Shown: piece by piece, positions 53,531-62,773 of the stretch
Layout of the letters: every line of letters begins with the position of its first letter
How positions within the stretch are numbered: the stretch's first letter is position 1
Assembly (NCBI GenBank): GCA_963845675.1
Contig: CAWJSX010000002.1
Span: 186,001 to 250,000 of the forward strand
DNA: 64,000 nucleotides
Source of the DNA: CAWJMD01 sp963845675
GTDB taxonomy: Bacteria > Actinomycetota > Actinomycetes > Actinomycetales > CAWJMD01
Reading direction: 5' to 3'
Notes under the pieces: generated by a model
Told to the model about the DNA's origin: nothing
What the model saw: the letters and a program-made list of their open reading frames with translations, nothing else
Databases searched by the model: none
Made by a program: the position numbers and the translations under genes

Positions 53531-54547
53531 TCAGAACGCGAGCGAGCGGTCGACGGCGTCGAGCACCCGGTCGAGGTCCGGCAGGTACTCCTCCTCCAGG
53601 CGGCTGGCCGGGTACGGCATGTGGAACCCGCCCACGCGCAGCACCGGCGCCTCCATGGCGTAGAAGCAGCGCTCGGTGATCCGGGCGGCGAGCTCGGAGC
53701 CCATGCCCAGGAACACCGGGGCCTCGTGGACCGTGACGAGCCGGCCGGTCTTGAGCACTGACGCCTCGAGCGTGTCCATGTCGAGCGGCGACAGACTGCG
53801 CAGGTCGATGACCTCGATCGAGATGCCGTCCTCGGCAGCGGCCTTCGCCGCGGCGAGGGACGTGGTCACCATCGGGCCGTAGGCCGCGACGGTCACGTGC
53901 TCGCCCTCGCGGACGACGCGCGCCTGGTGCAGCGGGATCGGCGTGGCGGCCGTGTCGATGTCGCCCTTCTCCCAGTAGCGCCGCTTCGGCTCGAAGAACA
54001 GCACCGGGTCCTCGGACGCGATGGCCTGCTGGATCATCCAGTAGGCGTCGTGGGGGTTCGAGCACGACACGACCCGCAGGCCCGCGGTGTGCGCGAAGTA
54101 CGCCTCGGGGCTCTCGGAGTGGTGCTCGACCGCGCCGATGCCGCCGCCGAAGGGGACGCGCACGACGACCGGCATCTTCACCTGGCCGCTGGAGCGGTTA
54201 CCCATCTTCGCCAGCTGCGTGACGATCTGGTCGTAGGCCGGGTAGATGAAGCCGTCGAACTGGATCTCGCACACCGGCCGGTACCCGCGCAGGGCCAGGC
54301 CGATCGCGGTGCCGAGGATGCCGGACTCCGCGAGCGGCGTGTCGATCACGCGGTCCTCGCCGAAGTCCTTCTGCAGGCCGTCGGTGACGCGGAAGACACC
54401 GCCGAGCTTGCCGACGTCCTCGCCCATGATGAGGACCTTCGGCTCGGCCTCCATCGCCGCGCGCAGACCCATCGTGATGCCCTTGGCGATGCTGCTGGGG
54501 ACGACGGTCGACGGGGCCTCGGGGTTGCTGCTGAGGTCGGTGCTCAT
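53531..54547 (-). CDS. 2-oxoacid dehydrogenase E1 component beta (branched-chain type)
   Basis: 338 residues. TPP-dependent E1 beta: LIMGEDVGKLGGVFRVTDGL, DTPLAESGILGTAIGLALRGYRPVCEIQFDGFIYPAYDQIV, and GGFHMPYPASRLEEEYLPD near the end. With E1alpha it decarboxylates branched 2-oxoacids from Val, Leu and Ile and loads the lipoyl arm of E2. Overlaps the E1alpha stop by four bases; E2 starts 17 bases after its stop. No E3 gene is in the window. Confidence 0.93.
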   Translation of the reverse strand: MSTDLSSNPEAPSTVVPSSIAKGITMGLRAAMEAEPKVLIMGEDVGKLGGVFRVTDGLQKDFGEDRVIDTPLAESGILGTAIGLALRGYRPVCEIQFDGFIYPAYDQIVTQLAKMGNRSSGQVKMPVVVRVPFGGGIGAVEHHSESPEAYFAHTAGLRVVSCSNPHDAYWMIQQAIASEDPVLFFEPKRRYWEKGDIDTAATPIPLHQARVVREGEHVTVAAYGPMVTTSLAAAKAAAEDGISIEVIDLRSLSPLDMDTLEASVLKTGRLVTVHEAPVFLGMGSELAARITERCFYAMEAPVLRVGGFHMPYPASRLEEEYLPDLDRVLDAVDRSLAF

Positions 54548-55695
54548 CGCGACGCCTCCTGGTCCTCGAACGACGCGTGGTACTGGGCGAACCACGCCCG
54601 CTCCTCGTCCACCAGGGGGTGGGGCTCCGAGTACGCGTGGTCGAACATGCTCAGCGGGTCTGGCTTGTCCAGGGCCAGGCAGCCCGAGCGGACGTGGGCG
54701 GCCAGGGCGTCGGCCTCGGCCGCGATCTCGTCGAAGTAGCCCTGGTCGGCGTCGCCGTTGCGTGCCAGGTACGCCTTCAGGCGCGCGATCGGGTCCTTGA
54801 GCTTCCACTCCTCGACCTCGGCCTCGATGCGGTAGCGCGTCGGGTCGTCGGACGTGGTGTGGGCGCCCATCCGGTAGGTGAACGCCTCGATCAGCGTCGG
54901 GCCCTCGCCGTTCCGCGCGCGGTTCAGGGCGGCCGTCGTCACCGCGTACGTGGCGAGCACGTCGTTGCCGTCCACGCGCACACCGGGGAAGCCGAAGCCG
55001 CGGGCGCGCTGGTAGAGCGGGATGCGCGTCTGGCGCTCGTTCGGCTCCGAGATCGCCCACTGGTTGTTCTGGCAGAAGAACACCACCGGGGCGTTGAAGA
55101 CGCTGGCGAAGACGAACGCCTCGTTGACGTCACCCTGCGCGCTGGCGCCGTCGCCGAAGTAGGCGAGCGCCGCGCTGTCGCGGTCCGGGTCGCCGGTGCC
55201 CACGTCGCCGTCGCGCTGGATGCCCATCGCGTAGCCGGTGGCGTGCAGCGTCTGCGAGCCGATCACGATCGTGTAGAGCTGGAAGTTGTTGGCGTGGGGG
55301 TCCCAGCCACCGAGGTTCACGCCGCGGTACAGGCCGAGCAGCGTGACCGGGTCGACGTCGCGGCACCAGGCCACGCCGTGCTCGCGGTACGTGGGGAAGA
55401 CGAAGTCCTGCTTGCGTGTCGCCCGACCGGAGCCGATCTGGGCGGCCTCCTGGCCGAGCAGGCTGACCCAGATGCCCAGCTCGCCCTGACGCTGCAGTGC
55501 CGTGGCCTCCGCGTCGAAGCGGCGCACCAGCACGAGGTCGCGGTAGAAGCCGCGCAGGTCCTCGGCCGTGAGGTGCTCGACCAGCGGGGAGTACTCGGGG
55601 TTGTCGACGCGCTCGCCCTCGGGCGTGAGCAGCTGGACCAGGTCCGGTCCGCCGTCGAGGCGGGAACGGCCGGGGCCGACAGCGGTGTCGGTCAC
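54544..55695 (-). CDS. 2-oxoacid dehydrogenase E1 component alpha (branched-chain type)
   Basis: 383 residues. The TPP-binding motif runs GDGASAQGDVNEAFVFASVF...CQNNQWAIS (GDG-N27-NN type); also GSGRATRKQDFVFPTYREHG and a YRMGAHTTSDDPTRYR region, with the phosphorylatable-loop position. The motif GAHTTSDDPTRY marks branched-chain or pyruvate E1alpha of the two-subunit kind. First gene of the E1alpha-E1beta-E2 operon; GTG start at 55695. No typical Lrp/BkdR gene lies next to it. Confidence 0.92.
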   Translation of the reverse strand: MTDTAVGPGRSRLDGGPDLVQLLTPEGERVDNPEYSPLVEHLTAEDLRGFYRDLVLVRRFDAEATALQRQGELGIWVSLLGQEAAQIGSGRATRKQDFVFPTYREHGVAWCRDVDPVTLLGLYRGVNLGGWDPHANNFQLYTIVIGSQTLHATGYAMGIQRDGDVGTGDPDRDSAALAYFGDGASAQGDVNEAFVFASVFNAPVVFFCQNNQWAISEPNERQTRIPLYQRARGFGFPGVRVDGNDVLATYAVTTAALNRARNGEGPTLIEAFTYRMGAHTTSDDPTRYRIEAEVEEWKLKDPIARLKAYLARNGDADQGYFDEIAAEADALAAHVRSGCLALDKPDPLSMFDHAYSEPHPLVDEERAWFAQYHASFEDQEASR

Positions 55696-55873
55696 AGGAT
55701 CTCCTTCGTCGTGGCCGCCGCCGGGGGTCGCCCGACGCTCGGTCCGAGCTTCAGCGGCGCCCCGGGGGTGGGGGGCGTCGTCGCGACGTGCTCGCCGTCA
55801 CATCGTCGACACCGTATCGCGCTCCGGACGTGGTCCTCACCGGTCATAGGGCCCGTCCGCACCGCGCCCACGC

Positions 55874-56995
55874 TCAGACCGGGACGGTGCGCCCGCACAC
55901 CTCGATCAGCCGGTCGTTCGCCTCGGTCTCGCCGATCGTGCACCGCACGCCGTCGCCGTCGAACGGCCGCACGCTGAGACCGACGGAGACGCACTCGGCG
56001 GCGAACTCGACGGCCCGGTCGCCGAGCGGCAGCCACACGAAGTTGGCCTCGGTGTCGGGCACGGTCCACCCCTGCCCGCGCAGCGTGTCGACCACGCGCG
56101 TGCGCTCGCCGACCAGCGCCACGACACGCTCCAGCAGCTCGGGCTCGGCGCCCAGCGACGCCACCGCCGCGTCCTGGGCGACGGTCGACACCCCGAACGG
56201 GACGGCGGTCTTGCGCAGGGCCTCCGCGACCGGCCGGTGCGCGACCGCGTAGCCGACGCGGAGGCCGGCGAGACCGTAGGCCTTCGAGAACGTGCGCAGC
56301 ACGGCCACGTTGGGGCGGGCGCGGTGCACGGCGATCGCGTCAGGTGCCTTCGGGTCGCGCACGAACTCGCGGTAGGCCTCGTCGATCACCACGAGCACGT
56401 CGTCGGGGACCCGGTCGAGGAACGCGTCGAGCTCGTCGGCGTGCACGACCGGCCCGGTGGGGTTGTTCGGGGTGCAGACCAGGACGAGGCGGGTCCGGTC
56501 GGTGATGGCGTCCGCCATCGCGTCGAGGTCGTGCCGGGCCTCGGCGGTGAGCGGCACCGGGACGCCCCTGGCGCCGCTGATGCCCACGATGATCGGGTAG
56601 GCCTCGAAGGAGCGCCACGCGTAGACGACCTCGTCGCCGTCCGCGCACGTCGCCTGGACGATCTGGCCCAGCACGCCGACGCTGCCGGTCCCGGTGGCGA
56701 CGCGGTCCTCGTCGACGCCCACGTACTCCGCGATCGCCCGGGTGAGCTCGCTGACGGCCATGTCGGGGTACCGGTTCATGTGGGCGGCCGCGCGTTCCAC
56801 CACCTCGAGCACCGAGGGCAGGGGCGGGTACGGGTTCTCGTTCGAGCTGATCTTGTACGCGGTCACCCCCTCCACAGGCCCGGCCGGCTTGCCCGGCTTG
56901 TACGAGGGCACGGCGTCGAGGGCGGCGCGCAGGCGCGGGCCGGAGGGCCGCTCGGTGGAGCCGGCGGGCGAGGTGCTGGTGGCGCTGTCGTCCAT
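55874..56995 (-). CDS. hisC: Histidinol-phosphate / aromatic aminotransferase
   Basis: 373 residues, PLP fold-type I. ISSNENPYPPLPSVLEVV, CTPNNPTGPVVHADEL and the PLP-lysine in TFSKAYGLAGLRVGYAVA are the HisC/Pat signatures. It transfers an amino group between glutamate and imidazole-acetol phosphate or an aromatic oxoacid. As it lies outside a his operon, next to bkd genes, it may be the aromatic (Pat) version. A TAGGCT -10 box lies six bases before the ATG, suggesting a leaderless transcript. Confidence 0.87.
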   Translation of the reverse strand: MDDSATSTSPAGSTERPSGPRLRAALDAVPSYKPGKPAGPVEGVTAYKISSNENPYPPLPSVLEVVERAAAHMNRYPDMAVSELTRAIAEYVGVDEDRVATGTGSVGVLGQIVQATCADGDEVVYAWRSFEAYPIIVGISGARGVPVPLTAEARHDLDAMADAITDRTRLVLVCTPNNPTGPVVHADELDAFLDRVPDDVLVVIDEAYREFVRDPKAPDAIAVHRARPNVAVLRTFSKAYGLAGLRVGYAVAHRPVAEALRKTAVPFGVSTVAQDAAVASLGAEPELLERVVALVGERTRVVDTLRGQGWTVPDTEANFVWLPLGDRAVEFAAECVSVGLSVRPFDGDGVRCTIGETEANDRLIEVCGRTVPV

Positions 56996-57117
56996 GGCCG
57001 CAGCCTAGGCGCACCGTCCGGGCGGCCGAGGTGCGGCGCCCTGCCGCGTGGGTCAGGCTCTGGGGGACGACGAGCACCCGCCGTCGTCCCGGGCCGCACC
57101 CCCACCGAGGAGCCGCC

Positions 57118-58044
57118 GTGCGCGTCGCCGTTGCCGGAGCAACCGGTTTCGTCGGCCGCCGCCTCACGACGGCCCTGGTCGCGGACGGGCACGACGTGGT
57201 CGCGCTCACGCGACGTCCGGACGAGTACGTCGGTGCGGGTACGCCGGTGGCGGCGGACGTCGACGAACCCGGCACGGTCCGGCGCGCGATGGCGGGCTGC
57301 GACGTCGCGTACTACCTCGTCCACCGCCTCGGCCTGGCCGAGGTCGTGGAGCGCGAGAGGCGTTCCGCGAGCGCGTTCGGCGTGGCAGCGTGGGAGGCCG
57401 GCGTCCGCCGGATCGTCTCGGTCGGGGGGCTCGTCCCGCGCGCGGCGGTCACGGACCCTCGCTGCCTCTCCCCCCACCTGCGCGGGCGTCTCCTCTCCGA
57501 GAGCGCGCTCGCCTCGGGCGGCGTCTCGGTCACCGCCCTGCGCGCCAGCATCGTCCTCGGGGCCGGGAGCGCGGCCTGGGAGATGATGCGCCAGCTCTCC
57601 GCGAGCCTCCCGCTGCTGGTCAGCCCCCTGCGGTCCCGGACGCCGTGCCAGCCCATCGCGGCGACCGACCTGGTCGGGTACCTGCTGGACGTCCTCGCCG
57701 ACGTCGCCGGCCCCGCTCGGCTCGCTGACCGGGTCCTCGAGGTGGCAGGGCCGACGGTCGTCAGCTACCACGAGCTGTTCCGGCGGGTGGCGCTCGCGCA
57801 CGGTCACCGCGCGGTCGTGGTCGAGGTCCCGGCCGTCGGCGTCGCGGCCGAGCGGGCCGCGGTGGCCGCCCTGACCGACGTCGACCCGCTCGTCGCCGCC
57901 GACCTGCTCGAGTCGCTGGACCACCCCGCCGTCGTCGAGGACTCCGCCGCCCTCGACCTGCTGTCCCGGCGGCCGCGCGGGCTCGACGCGGCCATCGCCC
58001 TGGCCGTCGACGAACAGGCCCTCGACGAGCAGCGTGCGCCATGA
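57118..58044 (+). CDS. NAD(P)-binding SDR-like protein
   Basis: 308 residues from a GTG behind GAGGAG. The Rossmann start VRVAVAGATGFVGRRLTTALVADGHDVVALTR gives the TGxxGxxG pattern of atypical (extended) SDRs, and the YxxxK pair is not conserved, as in NmrA-like or epimerase-like sensors. A central PIAATDLVGYLLDVL helps the fold. Function unknown. The next gene overlaps its stop by four bases. Confidence 0.8.
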   Translation: MRVAVAGATGFVGRRLTTALVADGHDVVALTRRPDEYVGAGTPVAADVDEPGTVRRAMAGCDVAYYLVHRLGLAEVVERERRSASAFGVAAWEAGVRRIVSVGGLVPRAAVTDPRCLSPHLRGRLLSESALASGGVSVTALRASIVLGAGSAAWEMMRQLSASLPLLVSPLRSRTPCQPIAATDLVGYLLDVLADVAGPARLADRVLEVAGPTVVSYHELFRRVALAHGHRAVVVEVPAVGVAAERAAVAALTDVDPLVAADLLESLDHPAVVEDSAALDLLSRRPRGLDAAIALAVDEQALDEQRAP

Positions 58045-58430
58045 CCGCGGTGCCGTTGGTCGTGCACGGACGCGCCGACCCCGACGAGGTGTGGGAGAGG
58101 TACGCGGTCCCGGGCCGGTGGCACGAGTGGTCGCCCCAGATCGGGCACGTCGAGTGCTCGCACGACCGCATCGTCCGCGGGGCGACCGGCACGGTCCACG
58201 GCCCGGCCGGGCTCCGCGTCGACTTCACCGTCGACGACGTCGACGAGCGGGCCAGGACCTGGACGTGGACGGTGCACGTCGGACCGGTGCGCCTACGCCT
58301 CGACCACGCGCTCGAGGCCCGTCCGGGTGGCGGAACCACCACACGGCTGGTCACGCACGGCCCGCTGCCCGTCGCCCTCGCCTACACGCCGGTCGCCGGT
58401 CTCGCGCTGACGCGCCTCGTCCGTCCCTGA
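58041..58430 (+). CDS. SRPBCC-family small protein
   Basis: 129 residues from ATG overlapping the previous stop (ATGA). VHGRADPDEVWERYAVPGRWHEWSPQIGHVEC is the START/SRPBCC beginning, followed by alternating strands and RTWTWTVHVGPVRLRLDHAL. Probably a ligand-binding or cyclase-like protein acting with its SDR partner. Confidence 0.78.
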   Translation: MTAVPLVVHGRADPDEVWERYAVPGRWHEWSPQIGHVECSHDRIVRGATGTVHGPAGLRVDFTVDDVDERARTWTWTVHVGPVRLRLDHALEARPGGGTTTRLVTHGPLPVALAYTPVAGLALTRLVRP

Positions 58431-58487
58431 GAGCCCGTCCGTCCCGAACCCGAGGTGCGTCGGCCCGCCGCGTGGCAGGGTTGGACC

Positions 58488-58877
58488 ATGCGGTCCTTCG
58501 CGATCACGGTGCTGGTGAACGCCCTGGCCATCTGGGTGGCGACCCTGGTGGTGCGGGGCATCACCGTGACCGGTGGTGAGGGTCTCGTCGCGCAGATCGT
58601 CACGTTCCTCGTGGTCGGCCTGATCTTCGGGGTCGTCAACGCCGTGGTGAAGCCCATCGTGCGGCTGGTCGCGCTGCCGCTCTACATCCTCACGCTGGGC
58701 CTGTTCACGTTCGTGGTGAACGCCTTCATGCTCCAGATCACCTCGTGGGTCTCGCAGGTCACCCCGCTCACGTTCGAGATCGACGACTTCTTCTGGTCGG
58801 CGATCTTCGGCGCGGTCGTCGTGACCCTCGTCAGCGTCGTCGTCAACGTCCTCCTGCCGGACGGCAGGGACGACTGA
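58488..58877 (+). CDS. Phage-holin-family (DUF1206-like 4-TM) membrane protein
   Basis: 129 residues with four hydrophobic helices: FAITVLVNALAIWVATLVV, IVTFLVVGLIFGVVNAVVKP, YILTLGLFTFVVNAFML and FFWSAIFGAVVVTLVSVVVNVLLP. The pattern with VVKPIVRLVALPLYILTLGLFTFVVNA is the PF04020 phage-holin-like family, common in actinobacteria, with no phage gene nearby. Role in envelope is unknown. Confidence 0.82.
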   Translation: MRSFAITVLVNALAIWVATLVVRGITVTGGEGLVAQIVTFLVVGLIFGVVNAVVKPIVRLVALPLYILTLGLFTFVVNAFMLQITSWVSQVTPLTFEIDDFFWSAIFGAVVVTLVSVVVNVLLPDGRDD

Positions 58878-58906
58878 CCACGGCAGCTCCCCGCGCGAGG
58901 CCCCCG

Positions 58907-60634
58907 TCAGGCGTGCCGGCGCGACTGCACCACGCGGAACCGTCCCGAGACGTAGTGACCGTCGGTCAGCGTCGCGTTGGCGGCGGGGTTGGCTCCCGTC
59001 CCGTGGAAGTCGCTGAACGCCGCGGACTGGTTCACGAACACCTGCCCGGTGAGGTTCATCGACAGGGCGACCCCGGCGTCCAGGGCGGCCTGCTCGGCGG
59101 CGTCCAGCACGTCCTCCGACGTCGAGTACACGGACGCCGTCATCGCGCCGTGCTCGCGGACCGTCTCGACGAACAGACGGAGCGACTCGTCGGTGCCGGC
59201 CGTGGTGATGAGGAACGCGACGGGTCCGAAGCACTCGGACGTGTAGGCGTCGTCACCGGCCGGGACCTGCACGATCGCGGGCGTGCGGACGGTCGCGTCG
59301 GGGAACTCGGGGTGCGTGACCGCGCGTGAGGCCAGCACCGTGGTGCCGAGTGACCCGGCACCGTCGGCGCGGGCGACCACCTCGGGGTTCACCGCCGCGC
59401 CCAGCACCTGCACGGCGCGGGCGTCGTCGCCGGTGAGCTTCTGCACTGCGGCGGCGAGCGCCTCGCCGAGCTGCTCCACCGACAGGTGGCCGTCCTCGGT
59501 GTCGATGCCGTCCGCCGGGACGTAGATGTTCTGCGGTGCCGTGCACATCTGGCCGGAGTAGAGGCTGAGCGAGAACGCCAGGTTGCCGGTCAGCCCGCGC
59601 AGGTCGTCGGTCGAGTCGACGACGACCGTGTTGAGGCCCGCCTTCTCGGTGTAGACGACGGCCTGGTGGACGTTCTCCTCCAACCAACGGCCGAACCCGG
59701 GACCGCCCGTGTAGTCGATGATGCCGATGCGCGGGTGCTGGGCCAGCGGCTTGGCGAGGCCCTCCGAGTCCGCCTCGGCGGCCAGTACGATCAGGTTCGG
59801 GTCGAAACCGTTCTCCGCCAGCACTTCCCGGGCGGCGTCGACGGTGATGGCCAGCGGCAGCACGGCGCGCGGGTGTGCCTTGGCCACGACGCCGTTGCCG
59901 GTCGCCAGCGACGCCAGCAGTCCCGGGTAGGAGTTCCACGTCGGGAACGTGTTGCAGCCGATGACCAGGCCGATGCCACGGCCGACCACGTGGAACCTCT
60001 TGGTCATCACCAGCGGGTCACCCTTGCCCGGCTTGGACCACGTGGCTTCGTGCGGCACCCTCTGCTGCTCCGCGAGCGCGTAGGCCACTGCCTCGAGGCC
60101 ACGGTCCTGCGCGTGGGGCCCGGCGGCCTGGAAGGCCATCACGAACGGCTGACCGGTCGTGTGCATGACGGCGTTCGCCATCTCGAAGCTGCGGGCGTTG
60201 ATGCGGTCGAGGATCTCGACGCAGACGGCTGCGCGGACGAGCGGGCCGGCGGCGCGCCAGGCGGGTACGGCACCTCCGACGGCCGCGAGCAGGTCGTCCA
60301 GGTCCTCGGCGGCGTAGTGCGGGTACTGAACACCGAGCGTCGGCCCGTAGGGCGACACCTCGGACCCCACCCAGTCGCGGGGCGTGGGCTGCGTGGCCAG
60401 GGCCTCGTACCGGCCGCCGAGGTGCCCCTCGTAGGCCGACTGCCCGGCACCCGCCGCCTCCTCGCCGTAGACGCGCGGCGAGGGGGACTCCGGGTAGCGG
60501 CTGAAGTACTCGCGACTCGCGATGGCGGCGAGCGCCGCGTCCAGGGTCTCCCGGTGGCGGTCGACCAGGGCCTGGTGGGCCTGCGGAACCTGCGAGGAGG
60601 AGTCGGGCAGCGTGGGGGTCGGTGAGGTCGTCAC
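58907..60634 (-). CDS. paaN: Phenylacetic acid degradation protein PaaN (aldehyde-dehydrogenase-like)
   Basis: 575 residues. It opens with the PaaN-type REYFSRYPESPSPRVYGEE and carries an aldehyde-dehydrogenase fold: GRGIGLVIGCNTFPTWNSYPGLLASLATGN, DYTGGPGFGRWL, the catalytic Cys in SLYSGQMCTAPQNIYVP and ECFGPVAFLI. In actinobacteria PaaN is taken as the ring-opening-product aldehyde dehydrogenase of the phenylacetate pathway. Divergent from paaH-paaI. GTG 60634 chosen; a GTG at 60643 is an alternative. The paaABCDE genes are not in the window. Confidence 0.87.
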   Translation of the reverse strand: MTTSPTPTLPDSSSQVPQAHQALVDRHRETLDAALAAIASREYFSRYPESPSPRVYGEEAAGAGQSAYEGHLGGRYEALATQPTPRDWVGSEVSPYGPTLGVQYPHYAAEDLDDLLAAVGGAVPAWRAAGPLVRAAVCVEILDRINARSFEMANAVMHTTGQPFVMAFQAAGPHAQDRGLEAVAYALAEQQRVPHEATWSKPGKGDPLVMTKRFHVVGRGIGLVIGCNTFPTWNSYPGLLASLATGNGVVAKAHPRAVLPLAITVDAAREVLAENGFDPNLIVLAAEADSEGLAKPLAQHPRIGIIDYTGGPGFGRWLEENVHQAVVYTEKAGLNTVVVDSTDDLRGLTGNLAFSLSLYSGQMCTAPQNIYVPADGIDTEDGHLSVEQLGEALAAAVQKLTGDDARAVQVLGAAVNPEVVARADGAGSLGTTVLASRAVTHPEFPDATVRTPAIVQVPAGDDAYTSECFGPVAFLITTAGTDESLRLFVETVREHGAMTASVYSTSEDVLDAAEQAALDAGVALSMNLTGQVFVNQSAAFSDFHGTGANPAANATLTDGHYVSGRFRVVQSRRHA

Positions 60635-60749
60635 GCCTGTCACTGTGCCCGACCAGGCGCGGGCCCGACAATGCGGGTGCCCGTGCACCCCGCCCGGGGA
60701 GCACCACGGTCGGCCCGCAGCGATGGCCTCACCGGCCACTCCGCGGTCC

Positions 60750-60755
60750 TAGACT
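60750..60755 (+). promoter_or_regulatory. -10 box TAGACT for paaH
   Basis: TAGACT lies six bases before the paaH ATG, the spacing of a leaderless message (start near the A of ATG). A -35 is not obvious. Similar TAG-N3 boxes six or seven bases before the start codon precede gpgS, hisC and the nitrilase gene. Confidence 0.45.
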
Positions 60756-60761
60756 CCCTCC

Positions 60762-62351
60762 ATGACGGACGCTGCCCCGGCCACCGGCCCTGACGAGGTG
60801 ATCCTCGCCGACCCGGCCGTCGTCGTCGGCGTCGTCGGCGCCGGGACGATGGGCGCGGGCATCGCCGAGGTCGCGGCCCGGGCCGGTCACCCCGTCCGGC
60901 TGCTCGACGCCGCCGAGGGCGCCAGCGAGCGCGGGGTCGCCGGCATCGGCGCCCGGCTCGAGCGTGACGTCACGAAGGGTCGCCTGACCCGCGACGAGGC
61001 GGACGGCGTTCTCGCCCGCCTCCAGGCCGTGCGCCAGGTACCCGATCTCGTGGACTGCGGCCTCGTGATCGAGGCCGTCGTGGAGGACCTCGAGGCCAAG
61101 CGCTCGTTGCTGTCGTCGCTGCAGGACGTCGTCGCCGAGGGCGCGGTGCTGGCCACCAACACGTCGTCCCTGTCGGTGACGGCCGTGGCCGCCGGCCTGC
61201 GCGACCCGTCCCGAGTGGTCGGCCTGCACTTCTTCAACCCCGCACCACGCATGCGCCTGGTGGAGGTCGTCAAGGGCGAGGAGACCGACCCGGCGGTCCT
61301 CGATGCAGCCGTCGAGCTGGTCCGGTCCTGGGGCAAGACGCCCGTGCGGTGCACGTCCACCCCGGGTTTCATCGTCAACCGCGTGGCGCGCCCGTTCTAC
61401 GGCGAGGCCCAGCGTCTGGTCGAGGAGGGCCTCGCGGAGCCGGCCGTGATCGACCGCATCCTCCGCGAGTCCGGCGGCTTCCCGATGGGACCGTTCGAGC
61501 TCACCGACCTGGTCGGGCAGGACGTCAACCTCTCCGTCGCCCGCTCCGTGTGGGAGCAGACCTTCCACGATCCGCGCTACGCCCCGACGGTCTTCCAGCA
61601 GCGCCTGGTCGAGGCCGGACGGCTGGGTCGCAAGACCCGGCGCGGCGTCTACCGGTACGAGACGGACCCGTCGAACCCGCACGACCCCGCAGCCGGGCCG
61701 CGACCGGAGGTGCCGGAGGTGCCGCGCACCCTGCCGCCCAGCTCGGTCCGCTGCATGCTCGGGTGGTCGGTGATGGCACCGCTGTCGGAGCGCATCATGC
61801 GGGGCCCGGTCGACGTCACCGTGCTGGGCGACTCGGACTCCGACTGCGCGGACGACGTCGGCCTCCTGCTGCCCTCGGGTGGACGGCTCGTGGAGACCAC
61901 CGGCATCCCGGCCGGACGGCTGGGGGACCAGGTGGTCGCGCTCGACTGGGCGGCATCACCTGAGACGACCGGGCGCGTGGCCATGGCCCCGTCCCCCGAC
62001 TGCAGCGCGGCCACGGTGGCCGAGGCGGTCGGCCTGGTGCAGTCGGTCGGGGTGGAGGTGGACCTCGTCGAGGACGTCGCCGGCCTCGTGGTCGCGCGCA
62101 CCGTGTCGATGCTGGTCAACGAGGCCGTCGACCTGGTGGCCCGCGGCGAGGCCACGGCCCAGGACGTCGACACCGCCATGCGCCTCGGCACCGGCTACCC
62201 GTATGGGCCGCTGGAGTGGGGCGACCTCATCGGGCCGTCGTGCGTGGTCGAGGTGCTCGAGAACCTGCACCGGCAGTACCCGACCGGCCGGTACCGGCCG
62301 TCGCCCGCGCTGCGCCGGGCCGCCGAGACCGGGGCCCCGCTGCGTGCCTGA
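60762..62351 (+). CDS. paaH: 3-hydroxyacyl-CoA dehydrogenase PaaH
   Basis: 529 residues. NAD-binding GVVGAGTMGAGIAEVAARAGHPV at about 22-44, VVGLHFFNPAPRMRLVEVV and VNRVARPFYGEAQRLVEEG with the catalytic His of the HFFNP motif, then a C-terminal repeated domain. The long form with a second domain is the PaaH type, oxidising 3-hydroxyadipyl-CoA to 3-oxoadipyl-CoA in phenylacetate breakdown. The stop overlaps the PaaI start by eight bases. Confidence 0.9.
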   Translation: MTDAAPATGPDEVILADPAVVVGVVGAGTMGAGIAEVAARAGHPVRLLDAAEGASERGVAGIGARLERDVTKGRLTRDEADGVLARLQAVRQVPDLVDCGLVIEAVVEDLEAKRSLLSSLQDVVAEGAVLATNTSSLSVTAVAAGLRDPSRVVGLHFFNPAPRMRLVEVVKGEETDPAVLDAAVELVRSWGKTPVRCTSTPGFIVNRVARPFYGEAQRLVEEGLAEPAVIDRILRESGGFPMGPFELTDLVGQDVNLSVARSVWEQTFHDPRYAPTVFQQRLVEAGRLGRKTRRGVYRYETDPSNPHDPAAGPRPEVPEVPRTLPPSSVRCMLGWSVMAPLSERIMRGPVDVTVLGDSDSDCADDVGLLLPSGGRLVETTGIPAGRLGDQVVALDWAASPETTGRVAMAPSPDCSAATVAEAVGLVQSVGVEVDLVEDVAGLVVARTVSMLVNEAVDLVARGEATAQDVDTAMRLGTGYPYGPLEWGDLIGPSCVVEVLENLHRQYPTGRYRPSPALRRAAETGAPLRA

Positions 62352-62772
62352 GCGTGCACCTGCCACCGAGGTGGAGGACTGGGCGCGCGAGCTGTGGGCC
62401 CGCGACGCCGCGAGCCGTGCCTTCGGGATGGAGCTGCTGCATGCCTCCACGGGACGTGCGCGGGTGCGGATGACCGTGCGCGAGGACATGGTGCAGGGCC
62501 ACGGCAGCGCGCACGGGGGCGTCCTGTTCGCCCTCGGCGACAGTGTCTTCGCGTTCTGCTGCAACGGTCCCGGCCAGGTCGTGGTCGGGTCGAGCGCTGA
62601 CGTGACGTGGGTCAGTCCCGCGCTCGTGGGGGACGTCCTCGTGGCGGACGGCGAGCAGGAGGCGGTCTACGGCCGCAGCGGCGTCACCCGCGTGCGGATC
62701 ACCCGCGAGGGCGACGGCGCGCTGGTGGCCCTGTTCCAGGGCCGGTCGCGGCGCCTGCCACCACCGGCCTGA
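62344..62772 (+). CDS. paaI: Phenylacetyl-CoA thioesterase PaaI
   Basis: 142 residues from a GTG inside the end of paaH. Hot-dog fold motif GHGSAHGGVLFALGDSVFAFCCN with the conserved HGG and Asp, then VVVGSSADVTWVSPALVGDVL. It hydrolyses CoA esters that would stall the phenylacetate pathway. Operon with paaH. Confidence 0.9.
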   Translation: MPERAPATEVEDWARELWARDAASRAFGMELLHASTGRARVRMTVREDMVQGHGSAHGGVLFALGDSVFAFCCNGPGQVVVGSSADVTWVSPALVGDVLVADGEQEAVYGRSGVTRVRITREGDGALVALFQGRSRRLPPPA

Positions 62773-62773
62773 C

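Noticed and set aside
58488..58877. Holin-like gene as sign of a prophage
   Set aside because: The PF04020 family is common in actinobacterial chromosomes; no other phage gene, integrase or attachment site is near.
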